From positions 1 through 16,323 of the forward strand of contig NZ_CALEFV010000312.1 of NCBI RefSeq assembly GCF_937877005.1: 16,323 nucleotides of DNA. Direction: 5' to 3'. Below, piece by piece: positions 14,520 through 16,323 of this stretch; position 1 is the stretch's first letter; every line of letters starts with the position of its first letter. The stretch comes from an uncultured Fibrobacter sp. (GTDB lineage: Bacteria > Fibrobacterota > Fibrobacteria > Fibrobacterales > Fibrobacteraceae). A program made the position numbers and the translations under genes. Below the pieces are notes generated by a model. The model had not been told where the DNA came from and searched no databases. It saw nothing but the letters and a program-made list of their open reading frames with translations.

Positions 14520-14525
14520 TCCTCT
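14520..14525 (-). promoter_or_regulatory. Shine-Dalgarno site deciding the giant gene's start
   Basis: AGAGGA on the minus strand, six bases before the ATG at 14513. No comparable site precedes the upstream in-frame ATGs at 14531 or 14585, which supports the shorter start with its signal peptide. Confidence 0.75.
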
Positions 14526-14542
14526 ATCCATAATCGGTGTAA

Positions 14543-14548
14543 AATATA
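14543..14548 (-). promoter_or_regulatory. Candidate -10 element of the giant gene
   Basis: TATATT on the minus strand, 29 bases upstream of the start codon, giving a short predicted leader. No good -35 hexamer stands 16-18 bases upstream; the TTGACG at 14580-14585 is 31 bases away. Call is weak. Confidence 0.3.
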
Positions 14549-14575
14549 GTTTTCTTACGGGAAGGTTACGGAATG

Positions 14576-14592
14576 TTGACGTCAATGCATTG
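14576..14592. promoter_or_regulatory. Two overlapping 10-bp palindromes (candidate operator)
   Basis: TTGACGTCAA (14576-14585) and CAATGCATTG (14583-14592), each a perfect palindrome, sharing CAA. They lie about 30 bases upstream of the candidate -10 box of the giant gene. A regulator site is possible; no protein can be named. Confidence 0.35.
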
Positions 14593-14638
14593 AAATAATG
14601 CTGAAAGCCGAGTCACGCATTTCATTCGCAACAAATTT

Positions 14639-14671
14639 TATAAACAAAATATAAACATACTATAAACAATT
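14639..14671. repeat. Three TATAAACA repeats at exact 11-bp spacing
   Basis: TATAAACA begins at 14639, 14650 and 14661, each followed by three variable bases. One-turn spacing puts all copies on the same DNA face. It lies between the yidC terminator and the giant gene's promoter region, so it could be an upstream activating or curved-DNA element, or low-complexity AT sequence. Confidence 0.5.
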
Positions 14672-14680
14672 TAACAACAA

Positions 14681-14706
14681 ACAAAAACCGATCCTGAGGA
14701 CCGGTT
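14681..14706 (-). terminator. Rho-independent terminator of yidC
   Basis: On the minus strand: AACCGGTCC, loop TCA, GGATCGGTT (one G-U wobble, otherwise fully paired), then TTTGT continuing a run of T. It begins 26 bases past the yidC stop codon. On the + strand the stem has a mismatch and no T-run, so it acts for yidC. Confidence 0.88.
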
Positions 14707-14732
14707 CGCATAAATAATTGAAAGCCAGAAAG

Positions 14733-16323
14733 CTACTTCACGATTTCGGCGTCCTGCACCTTCTTGCCGTTCACGGTCTTGGGCGCATTATCGCCATCGC
14801 GACGGATAATCTTATACTGAATGATGCTCCAGAAGTTCGACACAATCCAGTAGAGCACGAGGCCAGACGGCATCACCGCACTGAACAGGAACATCATGGC
14901 GGGCATCATCCACACCATCATCTTGGCCTGTGCGGGGTCCATGGCGCCGTTGCCACTCATGGTGACCTTCGTCTGGAAGTAGGTGGTAACCACCATGATC
15001 CACGGGAGAAGGGCGAGGCCATCGGGCATAATGAACGGAATGCTGAAGCCATGGAAAATCACGTCGCTACGGCTGAGGTCGGTAATCCAGAGGAAGGCCG
15101 GCATGCCGCGGAGTTCAACGGCGCGGCCGAGCACGAAGAAGAGGCCCATGAAAATCGGCATCTGGATAATCATCGGGAGGCAGCCACCGGTGCAGCTGGC
15201 GAGCGGGTTCACACCGTTCTTGGCGTAAAGCTCCATGATGGCGGCCTGCTTCTTCTGCGGATCGCTACGGTACTTCACGTTGATTTCGTCGAGCTGCGGC
15301 TTGAGCTTGCTCATGGCAGAGGTCGACTTGAGCTGCTTGATGGTGAACGGGGTCGTAATACCGCGGACGATGAAGGTCACGAGGATAATGGCGACGCCGT
15401 AGTTCGGAATGATGGAGTAGAAGAACTTGAGCAGCTTGAGGAGCATGGCGCAAATCCACACGAACCAGACGCTGGAACCGGGGAACCACTTGGAACCGGT
15501 CACGATGACCTTTTCGTAGCCCTGGCCGAGCGACTCGACTTCGGCCCATTCCAGCGGGAGCACCATGAAGTTGTAGGCAACGGAATCGCCGCGCACTTCG
15601 TCTGCAATGGAGAGGCTGTAGGTGCCCGGATCCGGGTTACCTTCGGTAGCCGTATTAATGTGCTTGGCCTTGACCTGGGCCGGCACCGGCTTGTCGAACT
15701 GCACCGACATCGCCACGTACTTGCGGCGCATGCCGACCCAGTAGTAGTTGGCGTTGTCGAAGGTCATGGCGTCGGAGAATGTTTCGCGTTCGGTGATTTC
15801 ACTGTTCTTGAAGATCACCTCGCTAAAGAAGTAGCTGGTGCCGCCGAAGCTCTTGCCCTTCGGAAGTTCCTCGGTTTCCTTCATGCCGCCCTTCCAGGAC
15901 AGCTCGTAATTTTCAACCTTGAAACCCTTGAGGGTATTCACCTGACGAACAGCCACGCCATCCTTGGTAAATCCGTAGCGGCGCAGCACCTGGGCTCCGT
16001 TCGCATCGGTAAAGGTGAACAGGACCTCGGCATCGCTTTCGACCTTGATCTTTTCGGGAGTGTCACCCAGGTCAAACAGGACCTCGGAAAGATCGGCGCC
16101 GCCGAGTTTAAGGTCCAGGGCGCCGAGCGCGGTATCCTGGATGAGTTCGGGGAAATGGTTCGCGGAATCCGGCAGTGCCTTGACGATCACGCTCTGGACC
16201 TTGCCGCCCTTGTTGGTAAGGGTCATGATGAACTTGTCCGTTTCGACCGTGACCGTACGCGGAGCAATTGTCTTAGGAGCTTCGACCGCAGCAGAATCTG
16301 CGGTGGATTGCTTCGCTTCGCTC
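14733..16323 (-). CDS. yidC: Membrane protein insertase YidC, N-terminus missing
   Basis: YidC inserts proteins into the inner membrane, alone or with SecYEG. The frame is open to the window's right edge, giving 529 visible residues; the start and first membrane helix are outside. The ATG at 16226 is internal, since the codons before it continue a proper periplasmic-domain lead (TVTVETDKF). Visible residues ~20-240 form the periplasmic beta domain. The conserved core follows: AIILVTFIVRGITTPF with the hydrophilic-groove Arg at visible residue 320 (bases 15363-15365), QLKSTSAMSKLKPQLDEI with the cytoplasmic hairpin, GGCLPMIIQMPIFMGLF, LPWIMVVTTYF, and MMFLFSAVMPSGLVLYWIVSNFWSIIQ. The loop NPLASCTGGCLP is a few residues longer than the usual NPLxGCLP. 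The C-terminal tail is short and charged. A terminator follows 26 bases downstream, so transcription ends before the giant gene. Confidence 0.96.
   Translation of the reverse strand, partial: SEAKQSTADSAAVEAPKTIAPRTVTVETDKFIMTLTNKGGKVQSVIVKALPDSANHFPELIQDTALGALDLKLGGADLSEVLFDLGDTPEKIKVESDAEVLFTFTDANGAQVLRRYGFTKDGVAVRQVNTLKGFKVENYELSWKGGMKETEELPKGKSFGGTSYFFSEVIFKNSEITERETFSDAMTFDNANYYWVGMRRKYVAMSVQFDKPVPAQVKAKHINTATEGNPDPGTYSLSIADEVRGDSVAYNFMVLPLEWAEVESLGQGYEKVIVTGSKWFPGSSVWFVWICAMLLKLLKFFYSIIPNYGVAIILVTFIVRGITTPFTIKQLKSTSAMSKLKPQLDEINVKYRSDPQKKQAAIMELYAKNGVNPLASCTGGCLPMIIQMPIFMGLFFVLGRAVELRGMPAFLWITDLSRSDVIFHGFSIPFIMPDGLALLPWIMVVTTYFQTKVTMSGNGAMDPAQAKMMVWMMPAMMFLFSAVMPSGLVLYWIVSNFWSIIQYKIIRRDGDNAPKTVNGKKVQDAEIVK

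Noticed and set aside
14514..14585. A longer start for the giant protein adding 24 residues
   Set aside because: It buries the signal peptide, lacks a ribosome-binding site and overlaps the candidate promoter; the start at 14513 has both a signal peptide and AGAGGA.
14639..14671. CRISPR array or plasmid-type iterons
   Set aside because: Repeats are only 8 bp with 3-bp gaps, and no cas or replication gene is nearby.

Overview
The window most resembles a member of Fibrobacterota (Fibrobacter or a close relative). This rests on a very large secreted protein ending in a type IX secretion (T9SS)-like C-terminal sorting domain, on GLUG/beta-helix and InlB-like repeat modules, and on the look of the RNase R and YidC proteins. 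No rRNA or other marker is present, so the assignment is an inference; another FCB-group bacterium is possible.

Layout. Bases 1-2660 (+ strand) hold the 3' part of an RNase R gene (rnr) with an Arg/Gly-rich tail, followed after 27 bases by a gene for an RgpF-like (rhamnan synthesis protein F family) glycan enzyme. A rho-independent hairpin at 2696-2718 separates these from a convergent gene. Bases 2760-14513 (- strand) are one intact open reading frame for a protein of about 3917 residues. Bases 14514-14732 are an AT-rich intergenic region with a Shine-Dalgarno site, a candidate -10 box, two overlapping palindromes, three helically spaced TATAAACA repeats and the yidC terminator. Bases 14733-16323 (- strand) are yidC, running off the right edge.

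The main object is the giant protein. In order it has: signal peptide; CUB-like domain; one divergent InlB B-type repeat; GLUG-type beta-helix; a degenerate linker region with two partial modules; ten tandem composite units of 188-267 residues; a beta-rich segment; a Trp-rich module; a further beta module; and the T9SS-like sorting domain. Each composite unit joins a first half of Listeria/Bacteroides (InlB-like) type, with a GWS and an LYAxW motif, to a second half with an LxQ motif and, in most units, a PAEGY-like motif. Six units carry a matched pair of cysteines at fixed places, three lack both and one (unit 3) has a different cysteine set, which predicts an all-or-none disulfide.

How the genes fit together. 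RNase R and YidC are housekeeping functions (RNA decay; inner-membrane protein insertion). The RgpF-like protein probably acts on a cell-surface polysaccharide. The giant protein is probably exported by Sec, carried across the outer membrane by T9SS, and displayed as an adhesin or matrix-binding fibre. Nothing here shows its ligand. No RNA genes, CRISPR arrays, insertion sequences or phage genes were seen.
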